64,000 bases of DNA, from NCBI RefSeq assembly GCF_013003915.1, contig NZ_JABAIV010000004.1, forward strand, positions 186,001-250,000. The letters run 5' to 3'. Source of the stretch: Telluria aromaticivorans (GTDB lineage: Bacteria; Pseudomonadota; Gammaproteobacteria; Burkholderiales; Burkholderiaceae_D). A program made the translations under genes and the position numbers. The notes beneath the pieces are model-generated. The model was not told the origin of the DNA and made no database searches. It saw only the letters and a list, made by a program, of their open reading frames with translations. Below are positions 52,801 to 59,194 of this stretch, one piece after another. Numbering within the stretch: the stretch's first letter is position 1; every line of letters starts with the position of its first letter.

Positions 52801-55090
52801 CTCCCGGCTTGAGCAGCGCATCGTCCGGCAGGCGCTCGCGCAGCACCCGTTCGTAGATGTCGACGTCATAGATTGCAGCCCAGCCGAACATGCCCTGGGT
52901 GTCGCATTCGTGCCCGGCCAGCGCCGCTGCCCAGGTGCCCCGGGCCCCGGTCCACAGCCGCTGGTAGCGGCAGGCCTGCCTGCCCGGCAGCGCTCCGCCG
53001 ATGGCCGGGCGCAGCATGCCGTGGCCCTTGAGGATACGGCTGCCGTCGGCGCCAAGCGCCGGCTGGTTGAGCGGGTGGGCCATGGCGCCGACCAGCGCCC
53101 TGCCCGCGTCGCGCGGCAGGTCGATGGCGGCATCGAGGGTGATCACATAGCGCACTTCCGCCAGGCCGGCGGTGTTTCCGGCGCTGCAGGCGAAACGCTC
53201 GCGTCCCGTGCCCGCCAGATAGGCATTCAGGTCGGCGAGCTGGCCGCGGCGGCGCGCCCGGCCGATCCACGCATGCTCGCCGCTGTTCCACATGCGCGGG
53301 CGCTGCAGCAGCAGGAAGGGTTCAATGCGCTGCGTGCTGGCCGCCGGCTGGCCGTCTTCGTCCAGGGTGGTAAAGGTGTGGCGCTGCGCATGCTTGCGGT
53401 TGAGGGCGTCGATCGCCTCGACCGCGCGTGCGACCAGCCCAGCATCACCGCGCAGCGCCTCGGCTTCGGCGTCGTGCAGGTCGGCCAGCAGGCAGAAACG
53501 CAGGCGCGGGTCGCGGTTCGCGAGATAGCGCACTTCAAGGTCGCGGCACAGCGCATCGACTTGCGCGCTGGTTCTCAGGCGCGCGGAGACCGCCACCAGC
53601 GCTTGGGCATGGTCCGGGATGCCGGTGCTGAAATCCATGCGCGGCGTGGCGGGAGGCCGCGCAAGCCAGGTGGCCATCATGTCGACCAGGGCATCGGCCA
53701 GCTGGCTGGCCCCCAGCAGCGCCAGCAGCCCGACGGCCGCCTGCAGCACCAGCCCGGCGCCGCCCTGGCGCGCGCACACGACGGCGGCGATCGCAAACAG
53801 CAGCGTCAGCACGCCGGTGGCGCCGATGCGCAGCGCGAGCGGCATCTGGGTGACACGCCGGCGCAAGCCTGCAGCCAGGCCGGGGCGCGGTTGCAGGCGC
53901 GCCTCCAGCGCAGCGGTACCCGGGCCGCACAGGTAGTAACCGATATGGCGGTGGCGCGCATCCAGGCCGCCCTCGGCAGGCGCACGGTGCACACCGGCCA
54001 GCGCCAGCGCTTCATTCGCCACCTCTGGTTCCAGCCGCTTCGTGCGGCGCGCCAGCTCTTCGATGCTGCGGCGGTACAGGTCGCGCGTCGGGCCGTCCAT
54101 GTGCGGGTAGCTGCCATCGGGGTCGGTGCGCAGCCTTGCCTCGATGGGGCTGAGCTCTTCGAGCACCGCGCGCCAGTCGATCCCGCCGAGCAGGCGCAGG
54201 CTGGCCAGGCAGTGGGCGGCGCGGATGCCGTCGGCGGCCAGCGCGCCGCGTTCGTCCTGTACCTGCTGGGCGATGCTGGAATTGTCGTCTGCCAGTCTCG
54301 CATCGATCCAGGCCAGCGCCTGCGCCAGCGCGCCGCCCTGTCCTTGCAGCCGGCGCGCGAGTTCCGCAACGAAGCTGCTGCCCATCGGCTGTATGGCGCG
54401 CGCCATGTCGGCCACCAGCAGGATCAGGTCACCCGAGCGCTGCTCGGCGGTTTCGACCATGCGCGTGGCCCAGCCGCCGGCCAGTGCGCGCTCGCGGCAG
54501 GCGCGCTCGCTGCGCACGGCGATGCCGCGCAGGCTGCCCAGCAGCGCCAGGCGCAAGGCGGCAGGCAGCAGGCGCAGCTCGGCCAGCAGCAGGGGGGCTT
54601 CTTCCTGATAGGCCGCGAGGAAGCGCACCAGGCTGTCTCGTTCGATGCGGCCGGCGCCCTGCGCCACTGCCTCATGCGCCAGGGCCTGCAGGCGTGCGAC
54701 GGCGGGCTGTCCCAGGCAGGGCAGCACGCTGTCGTCATGCAGCAGCTGGCCGCGGGCCAGCCGTAGCTGGGCGTCGATCAGTGGGGTGTGGTCGAGGATC
54801 GCAGAGGCGGCGGCCGGCAGCTCGCTGCCACCCTGGCGCGCACGGTCGAGCGCCGTGCAGGCAGCGTCGAAGGCATCGCCTTGCTCGGCCAGCAGGACGC
54901 GCAGGCCGGGCGCGCCATTGCCGCCGGCCAGCCGGTGGCGGGACGCGAGCACGCGTCCGTGCGCGGCCAGCTGCGCGGCACTCATCGGCGCATTGATCGG
55001 CACATCTAGCGGCACGTCAGCGTCGGCGCGCCCGGTACCAGCTTGCTGCGCGGACGCGGATTCGGCCATCGGGTTCTTCTCCAGGTTCAA
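46859..55090 (-). CDS. Giant NdvB-like protein (GT84/glycoamylase/GH94 architecture) with altered catalytic motifs
   Basis: A 2743-residue membrane protein collinear with cyclic beta-1,2-glucan synthase: N-terminal region (1-410), helices at about 417-470, a GT84-like domain (RYLANRDPRLRF, RPRMWNSGEHAWIG, HPLNQPALG), helices at about 830-880 and 965-1003, a glycoamylase-like domain (SWSFFEDHAGPANNWLPP, ASFIAVAQG, MPWGFSES) and two GH94-like modules. Catalytic motifs are changed. The GT84 motif LDADTQLPRD reads LDAAIDLPRD (653-655), RHRWxRGDWQ reads RHRTVRAAWQ, and the GH94 GDWNDG motif is missing where GLPLRDARMHEDDQDP stands (about 2475-2490). The frame is unbroken and codon use matches its neighbours. 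It may be a pseudoenzyme or an enzyme with a new activity. Confidence 0.8.
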   Translation of the reverse strand: MNLEKNPMAESASAQQAGTGRADADVPLDVPINAPMSAAQLAAHGRVLASRHRLAGGNGAPGLRVLLAEQGDAFDAACTALDRARQGGSELPAAASAILDHTPLIDAQLRLARGQLLHDDSVLPCLGQPAVARLQALAHEAVAQGAGRIERDSLVRFLAAYQEEAPLLLAELRLLPAALRLALLGSLRGIAVRSERACRERALAGGWATRMVETAEQRSGDLILLVADMARAIQPMGSSFVAELARRLQGQGGALAQALAWIDARLADDNSSIAQQVQDERGALAADGIRAAHCLASLRLLGGIDWRAVLEELSPIEARLRTDPDGSYPHMDGPTRDLYRRSIEELARRTKRLEPEVANEALALAGVHRAPAEGGLDARHRHIGYYLCGPGTAALEARLQPRPGLAAGLRRRVTQMPLALRIGATGVLTLLFAIAAVVCARQGGAGLVLQAAVGLLALLGASQLADALVDMMATWLARPPATPRMDFSTGIPDHAQALVAVSARLRTSAQVDALCRDLEVRYLANRDPRLRFCLLADLHDAEAEALRGDAGLVARAVEAIDALNRKHAQRHTFTTLDEDGQPAASTQRIEPFLLLQRPRMWNSGEHAWIGRARRRGQLADLNAYLAGTGRERFACSAGNTAGLAEVRYVITLDAAIDLPRDAGRALVGAMAHPLNQPALGADGSRILKGHGMLRPAIGGALPGRQACRYQRLWTGARGTWAAALAGHECDTQGMFGWAAIYDVDIYERVLRERLPDDALLKPGAVDEGCLHAAFDCDVRLEEAFPDNYGEHAVRRHRTVRAAWQSAGWVRRVVGKAGGKPEANPMTAAYRWRLFDALRDSLVAPALVLLLVLCWTALAAPAFWMGAVLSVFFLPALAGSLVALADRPHDAPWRQHLDAWARGARAALVRGALAASFLPHAAWCQADGVARAVWRRHVSRRRQLEWRLPALSRPAREIANNWITMWISPVLAVSVALLLTFANPYSLFTAAPVLLVWFLSPALAWWTSLPVRQRPPRLPAARQAFVQRLARRSWSFFEDHAGPANNWLPPESVQEHPHPLVDGRTTLGGMALGQLATLAARDFGFLPPGELLGRLDASLASMALLERWNGHYLASYDNATLAPCEPAFVSTADSGWLALALRTLAVGLDELPDTPVCGPQALDGIRAALHVVDELAAGQPSKVRERVAAVWGALDPKRCRAADTLPGLSECLRHVADAADALDTALVQSGDEALRNWSARLAAQCHAVQDDLLALAPWMRAVQEYVFDASLTRIPSLRELAAIDPAAATQPGLARLVREGRDRAGALLAHAARLAGQARTLGTMDFAALLDHDTGLLSAGCHIRENRLDADSCDLLASEACMASFIAVAQGQLPQQHWWKLGRPMRVADAEQLLLSRSGALSDYLGPPLLMPSWRESLLDHAGRAAVRAQVAHGRLHNMPWGFSESACNAVDAMLRFQFRRFGVPAAALRRGLESEPVAAPYAAMLALPVAPGVALSNLERMAHEGLSGEYGFVDAVDHTPGRLPHGEQRHVVRTVAARHQGMGLLALLQLLQDAPMQRRFAADPELRAALPLLQEALPSSGASRPAPYAAAARQAGPASGRVVDSPASGSAMPELQLLSNGRYHVMVTSDGTGYSAWGGVPLTRWQPDPLGGSGGLACVLRDTDSGDTWSATLAPAVGEPERYEAVFAEGRAAFRREERGLSILSDVVVAPTEDVELRRVHIRNTLAAPRTLEVTSHVVLAFPGLSPGAAQDDPVPPVRIDGVSQAMLCSFGLGAPAVLHMLAVRGEAGAPAYSSTCLDPLGALPPLEPAPPAPALAIRRTITLAPGQEVSIDLVLGAAATPAAARELALRHLDPQVVAGAIDAAWTHGQAFLRRAGLGEAQAQIYNRLAGCLLDPVPGLRADGGVIERNVRSRAGLLPYGVGAGRPLVVLVPGQESGLVRDTLQAHAYWDARGLGADLLVLCDSRAMRDEVAGLAPGAQEGIHVFLLEDVPQEDRILLRSAAQVLLLGERGALADQLRRAAPALPALPAPFAAREEIDPWTVDPAPAMDEPLQYDNGMGGFSADGREYLIRSSEPAPASWENELSNAGFGTALAASGRGGTWCGRRTLRLTTDGGEAFYLRDEDSGAAWSPTPWPMPSGQPYLTRHGFGYTLFDHQAHGIGSSLRCFVAAGEALKYSVLTLRNASSAARRLSVTGYVQWLMDDAGLPPGLQVVTGIDVASGALFARNAFGSGFGDRVGFFHVEAGQVAYTADRREFVGRHRSLARPAALERSGLAGTLGAALDPCAALQVMVELQPGAETELVFLLGVASPDSLAASRVVQQHGGAKGAALALRQLHGFWDGLLGSVRVETPDAAFDIFANGWLPYGALAGAMGGTPAQQLQGAMAAVHGNPAPLREALLRTAREDIGATLAQVEDFLWLPFALHRYVNVTGDYGVLREPAGGDPSSGTRLARDDLYQYCVHGLRGCLRFGAQGLPLRDARMHEDDQDPASRPESVRLAFLLATVLQRFAEVADRRADFGFATTCRGAALALMAQAEEHGWDGAAYGTDGDDATGTQAWAAIAGAEPERVRTALGTIPGAGTQDGRMAAWTALALAGEGAATRAWELARSLNPIGPAPDACVRYAGTPYFMMDAASAGWTYMLLTDALLGIGRAVDRVTLAPLLPSSWDSFRFRYRTGRTDYLVTVRRAGVGEQLVLDGEPQGGTTLELADDGREHQVELYVERKPADAMAGHHDNQPGSRT

Positions 55091-55304
55091 CAGGTTCCTC
55101 GGTACGGAGGCGTGCGCTGTCGACTGCTGGCGCGCCGGGCGCCCGGGGCGGATCAGTGGAGCGATTCAACAGACCAACATGGCAGGGCGCGCACGGCCTC
55201 CATCATGCTAGAAGAAGCGTGGGGTGGGCACCGTGCGGTGACGTACACAGGGGGCAGATGCGCCCCCCCTGTTGCGGGGATGTTGCGACCCCGGGGCCCC
55301 GTAT
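55091..55304 (-). terminator. GC-rich gap with hairpin after cysteine desulfurase fusion gene
   Basis: This 214-bp gap lies between two leftward genes. At 55247-55272, ACAGGGGGC can pair with GCCCCCCCTGT around AGATG-type loop bases, a plausible terminator for the fusion gene. No clear promoter for the giant NdvB-like gene was picked out. Confidence 0.35.
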
Positions 55305-57242
55305 TCAGCCGGCCAGCGCCAGGCCGCCCGCCACGTGCCAGGCCTGGGCATGGCCCAGCTGGCGCAACAGGCGTGCCGCCCGCGCGCTGCGGTTGCCGCT
55401 GCGGCACATGAAGACCAGCGGACGAGGTTCGCCGTCGCGCAGCCACGTCGCGGCCTGTCCGGCCAGCTGCGACAGCGGCACATGGTGGGCCGCACGGCCA
55501 TGCAGGTGAGCGGCGCCGGCGGCGTGCTCGGGCAACTCGCGCACGTCGACCAGCAGCGCATCTGGATGGGCATCCAGGTAGGCATGCGCGGCAGCGGGAT
55601 CGAGGTGCATGCCGTCGTCGGGCAGCGGCTCGGCGCCCGGGCGCGACACCGCCGGTTCGCCGATGCGGTGGCAGCGCAGGGCCAGGGTGGCCAGCGTGGC
55701 GTCATTGGGCATGGCGCCGAAGACGAAGCGCACGGCGTCCGGGGGCAGGCTCGCGCCTTCCGGACGGCCAAGCAGGAAGGCATCGCCGGCCTTGAGCAGC
55801 AGGTCCGGGCCGAGCGCCACGGCCTCGGGCGCGGCACCTGGCGCGACATCCATCAATTCGCACAGGGCGTCGGCGCCGCCGGCGCCATGGCTGGTGTCGA
55901 AACAGGCCAGCAGCCGGCAACCGCGCGCGCGCAGGTCGGCAGCGATGCGGGGCGCCAGCGCGGCCGGCGGATCGATGGCGATGCAGTCGCGGCCTTCGGC
56001 ATCGAACAGCAGCCAGCCGCTCGCGCCGCCCGACTCGAGCTGCTCCAGCCCGGCCGGCGGATTGGGGGCCGCCAGCGCCTGGCCGCAGCGCAGGATGCGC
56101 GTACAGGCGTCGTCGATGAAGGCATCGTCCACCAGCGGACCGAAGGACATCCGCACCGCCGAGGCGCTGCGCCCGGCCGGCACGCCCATCGCGTCGAGCA
56201 CATAGCTGGGCGCGGCCCGGGCGGCCGAACAGGCCGAGCCCGCGCTGACGCGCACGCCGGCGGCATCGAACAAATCGAGCAGCTCCTTGCTGCTGCGATT
56301 CGGCACCGAGAAATTCAGGGTAGTTGGCAGCGCATGTTCGAGCGGTGCGTTGAAGACGACGCCGGGGAAGGCGTCAACCAGCGCGCCGGCCAGCCGGTCG
56401 CGGCATGCCAGCAGTTCGGCGTGGGTGCGAAAGGTACCGCCCTCTTCCAGCGCGGACAGCACCGCGCCGAAGCCTGCGATGCCGGCCATGTTCTCGGTGC
56501 CGGAGCGCTGCCCGCTTTCCTGGCCGCCGCCGCACATCAGCGCCGTGTAAGGCGCGCCTTCGCGCACATAGAGCAGGCCGATGCCTTTCGGCGCATACAG
56601 CTTGTGGCCCGAAAATGGCGCGTAGTCGATGCGCGTGGTGTCGAGCGCCAGCGGCAGCTTGCCGAGCGCCTGCACGCAATCGACCATCCATAGCGCCGGA
56701 CTGGCCGTCTCACGCAATACGGCGGCGATGCCATCGAGGCTTGAGACGATCCCGGTCTCGTTGTTGGCCGCCATGGTGCACACGAAGGCCGCACGCGGCG
56801 CCATTTCGCGCAGCAGGTCCAGGCGATGGCGCCCGTCGGCATCGACCGGCAAGGCGCGCAGTTCCAGGCCGGTTCCCAGCAAGCGGTTCCAGTGCGCCAG
56901 GCTTTCCGGCACCGCCTTGTGCTCGGTGGCGCCATACACCAGCAGGTCGCCGCAAGTCTCGCCACGCAGCCGGCGCTCGCGCACCGCGCACAGCGCCGAC
57001 AGCACGGCGGTCTGGATGCCTTCGGTGGCCCCACTCGTAAACAGCACCCTGCCCTTTGCCGCACCCAGCACGCGGCGCGCCGATGCACGGGCCGCATCGA
57101 GCAAGGCCTTGGCGCGCAAGCCGCTGGCGTGGCTGCTGCTCGGGTTGCCGAAACAGGCCCCCATTGCAGCGTTGGCGGCTGCGGCAGCCGCCGGCAGCAC
57201 CGGCGAAGTGGCATTGGCGTCGAGGTAGAGTTCGCTGTTCAT
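55305..57242 (-). CDS. Cysteine desulfurase fused to MBL-like remnant and rhodanese domain
   Basis: A 645-residue cytosolic fusion. Residues 1 to about 385 are an IscS/NifS-type aminotransferase V domain: Lys214 in SGHKLYAPKG holds PLP, and Cys338 in SAGSACSAA would carry the persulfide. Residues about 400-530 look like a reduced metallo-beta-lactamase fold (ACFDTSHGAGGADALCEL where the THxHxDH zinc motif would be). Residues about 545-645 are a rhodanese with the active loop CRSGNRS. Such a protein could free sulfur from cysteine and pass it to a sulfurtransferase in one chain. I chose ATG 57240-57242; a TTG 12 bp upstream is the alternative. It diverges from an Lrp/AsnC gene. Confidence 0.85.
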   Translation of the reverse strand: MNSELYLDANATSPVLPAAAAAANAAMGACFGNPSSSHASGLRAKALLDAARASARRVLGAAKGRVLFTSGATEGIQTAVLSALCAVRERRLRGETCGDLLVYGATEHKAVPESLAHWNRLLGTGLELRALPVDADGRHRLDLLREMAPRAAFVCTMAANNETGIVSSLDGIAAVLRETASPALWMVDCVQALGKLPLALDTTRIDYAPFSGHKLYAPKGIGLLYVREGAPYTALMCGGGQESGQRSGTENMAGIAGFGAVLSALEEGGTFRTHAELLACRDRLAGALVDAFPGVVFNAPLEHALPTTLNFSVPNRSSKELLDLFDAAGVRVSAGSACSAARAAPSYVLDAMGVPAGRSASAVRMSFGPLVDDAFIDDACTRILRCGQALAAPNPPAGLEQLESGGASGWLLFDAEGRDCIAIDPPAALAPRIAADLRARGCRLLACFDTSHGAGGADALCELMDVAPGAAPEAVALGPDLLLKAGDAFLLGRPEGASLPPDAVRFVFGAMPNDATLATLALRCHRIGEPAVSRPGAEPLPDDGMHLDPAAAHAYLDAHPDALLVDVRELPEHAAGAAHLHGRAAHHVPLSQLAGQAATWLRDGEPRPLVFMCRSGNRSARAARLLRQLGHAQAWHVAGGLALAG

Positions 57243-57390
57243 AAAGAAATACAAAAAGGTAATTAGTTGCTTCGGATCGTGTTATTGTTAGTGAATATGT
57301 TACGGAGTTGACCCGGTAAAGATATACCAATTTTTCTGAAATATTGCGTACTATTGGCATATCTATTCTCCATATATCTTCATTTGGAAA
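57243..57390. promoter_or_regulatory. AT-rich divergent promoter region with likely Lrp/AsnC sites
   Basis: The 148 bp between the leftward fusion gene and the rightward Lrp/AsnC gene are much richer in A and T than the window average, as expected for a region holding two promoters and Lrp-type sites. I do not assign exact -35/-10 boxes. Confidence 0.5.
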
Positions 57391-57876
57391 ATGAATTCAC
57401 TCGACAAGTTTGATTGCGCCATTCTTGCCGCATTGCAGGCAGACGCTACCCTCTCGATTTCCGGCCTTAGCGAAAAGGTCGGTTTGTCCAGTACGCCGTG
57501 CTGGAAGCGCGTCAAGCGCCTCGAGGAAGACGGGTATATCGAAAGCCGTGTCAGCATCGTCAACCGCAACAAGGTCGGCCTGCCGGTGACCGTCTTCGTC
57601 AGCGTCCGCACGACCGAGCACGATGAAAAATGGCTGGCACGTTTCGCCGCGGCCGTGGTCGCGCTGCCGGAAGTGCTCGAATTCCACCGCATGAGCGGCG
57701 ACGTCGACTACCTGCTCAAGGTCGTCACCACCGACATCGCCGGCTACGACCGCTTCTACAAGAAGCTGATCAAGGCTGCGCGCCTGACCGGCGTGTCCTC
57801 CGCGTTCTCCATGGAGCAGATCAAGAACACCACGGCGCTGCCGCTGGAACTGATCTCGCACGGCCTGCCCGCCTGA
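57391..57876 (+). CDS. Lrp/AsnC-family transcriptional regulator
   Basis: A 161-residue DNA-binding regulator with an N-terminal helix-turn-helix (DKFDCAILAALQADATLSIS, SSTPCWKRVKRLEEDGYIES) and a C-terminal RAM effector domain (about 65-150; HRMSGDVDYLLKVVTTDIAG). The divergent position next to a cysteine desulfurase fusion recalls DecR/YbaO, an Lrp-type protein that controls cysteine degradation in enterobacteria. Cysteine or a related amino acid is thus a plausible ligand, but this is inference. It is followed by an inverted-repeat element. Confidence 0.93.
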   Translation: MNSLDKFDCAILAALQADATLSISGLSEKVGLSSTPCWKRVKRLEEDGYIESRVSIVNRNKVGLPVTVFVSVRTTEHDEKWLARFAAAVVALPEVLEFHRMSGDVDYLLKVVTTDIAGYDRFYKKLIKAARLTGVSSAFSMEQIKNTTALPLELISHGLPA

Positions 57877-57890
57877 TTTCCACTAACAAG

Positions 57891-57994
57891 CAGAGCGTCT
57901 TGCAAGGCCCCAGGGCAAGGCGCATTGTCGAAGACAGTACGCTAGTACGGCGAGACGAATGCAACGCAGCCATGGGGTTTTGTTAGGCGCTCTG
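57891..57994. repeat. Imperfect 104-bp inverted repeat (MITE-like)
   Basis: The ends CAGAGCG and CGCTCTG pair perfectly, and the arms continue as an imperfect inverted repeat (CAAGGCCCCA against TGGGGTTTTG; GCATT against AATGC) towards the centre near 57942. It is unrelated in sequence to the GTAGGGTGGGC elements and occurs once in this window. No transposase is associated with it. Confidence 0.6.
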
Positions 57995-58041
57995 AATCGT
58001 GCGATGATGGCGACCGTTAGATTCTTACGGAGACCAAGGGA

Positions 58042-59178
58042 ATGCCAACCAAGATGAACATGGCGCCGCTGGCGCTGGCCGCGCTGCTTGCCGCTCATGC
58101 TGTTCCGGCCACTGCCGCCGAACAGGTCGTGAAAATCGGTGTCAGCGGTCCGCTCTCGGGCGCCAACGCCTTCGCCGGCAAGGACAACGAGAACGGCGTG
58201 CGCCTCGCCGTCGAAGAACTCAACGCCCAGAAACTCCAGGTCGGCGGCAAGACCCTGCGCTTCGAATTGCAGTCCGAAGACGATGGCGGCGACCCGAAAC
58301 AGGGCGTGAGCGTGGCGCAGAAATTCGCCGACGCCGGCGTCAAGTTCGTGCTCGGCCCGTACAACTCGGGCGTGGCCATTCCCGCTTCGCGCGTGTACAA
58401 CGACAGCGGCATCCTGATGTCGACCGTCGGCACCAATCCCAAAATCACCCAGTCCGGCTACCCGACCGTATTCCGCATCGTCGCCAGCGACACCCAGGTC
58501 GGCGGCTCGGTCGCGGCCTACGCCGCCAAGGAACTGAAGGTCAAGAACGTGGGCGTCATCGACGACCGCACCGCCTTCGGCCAGGGCATCGCGATGGAAT
58601 TCAAGCGCCAGGCGCAGGCCAGCGGCATGAAGGTCGCCGGACACGAATACACCACCGACAAGGCCAGCGACTTCGCCGCCATCCTTACCGCCCTCAAGGC
58701 CAAGCGCGTGGACGCCGTGTTCTTCGGCGGCTATGCGCCGCAGGCCGCCCCGATGGCGCGCCAGATGAAGCAGCTTGGCCTGAACGTGCCGCTGCTGGGC
58801 GGCGACACCCTGTGCAGCCCCGAGATGGCAAAACTCGGCGGCCCCGCCGTCGGCGAGAACGTGCGCTGCGCCCAGGCCGGCGCGATCGTCGCCAGGCAGC
58901 CGGGCGGCCCGGCCTTCATCAACAGCTACAAGGCCCGGTTCAAGCGCGAGCCGGACGTGTACGCGCCCTCGTTCTACGACCAGACCAGGTTCATCGCGCA
59001 AGCCATGAAGACTGCGAACTCGCTGGACGCAGCCAAGGTCGGCGCGGCGATGCACACGATCAGCTACCAGGGCGTGGTCGGCACCTACGGCTATGACCCG
59101 AAGGGCAACCTGAAGAAGACTGCGGTCACCGTCTACACCTTCAAGAATGGCGCATTGACGCCGCTGGCCAGCTACTGA
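58042..59178 (+). CDS. Branched-chain amino-acid ABC transporter substrate-binding protein (LivJ-like)
   Basis: A 378-residue periplasmic type I binding protein. A signal peptide (cut near ATAA at about residue 28) is followed by VVKIGVSGPLSGANAFAGKD, the LivJ-type N-terminus, and the segments FRIVASDTQVGGSVAAYA and VDAVFFGGYAPQAAPMARQM. The family binds leucine, isoleucine, valine or related compounds. No permease or ATPase genes adjoin it, so it must work with components encoded elsewhere. The stop is 16 bp before the DUF885 gene, suggesting one transcript. Confidence 0.9.
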   Translation: MPTKMNMAPLALAALLAAHAVPATAAEQVVKIGVSGPLSGANAFAGKDNENGVRLAVEELNAQKLQVGGKTLRFELQSEDDGGDPKQGVSVAQKFADAGVKFVLGPYNSGVAIPASRVYNDSGILMSTVGTNPKITQSGYPTVFRIVASDTQVGGSVAAYAAKELKVKNVGVIDDRTAFGQGIAMEFKRQAQASGMKVAGHEYTTDKASDFAAILTALKAKRVDAVFFGGYAPQAAPMARQMKQLGLNVPLLGGDTLCSPEMAKLGGPAVGENVRCAQAGAIVARQPGGPAFINSYKARFKREPDVYAPSFYDQTRFIAQAMKTANSLDAAKVGAAMHTISYQGVVGTYGYDPKGNLKKTAVTVYTFKNGALTPLASY

Positions 59179-59194
59179 TCCGGGAAGAACCAAG

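Noticed and set aside
57981-57994. GTTAGGC in the inverted repeat, resembling an integron attC end
   Set aside because: There is no matching opposite core, integron integrase or cassette array; the inverted-repeat structure extends beyond an attC layout.
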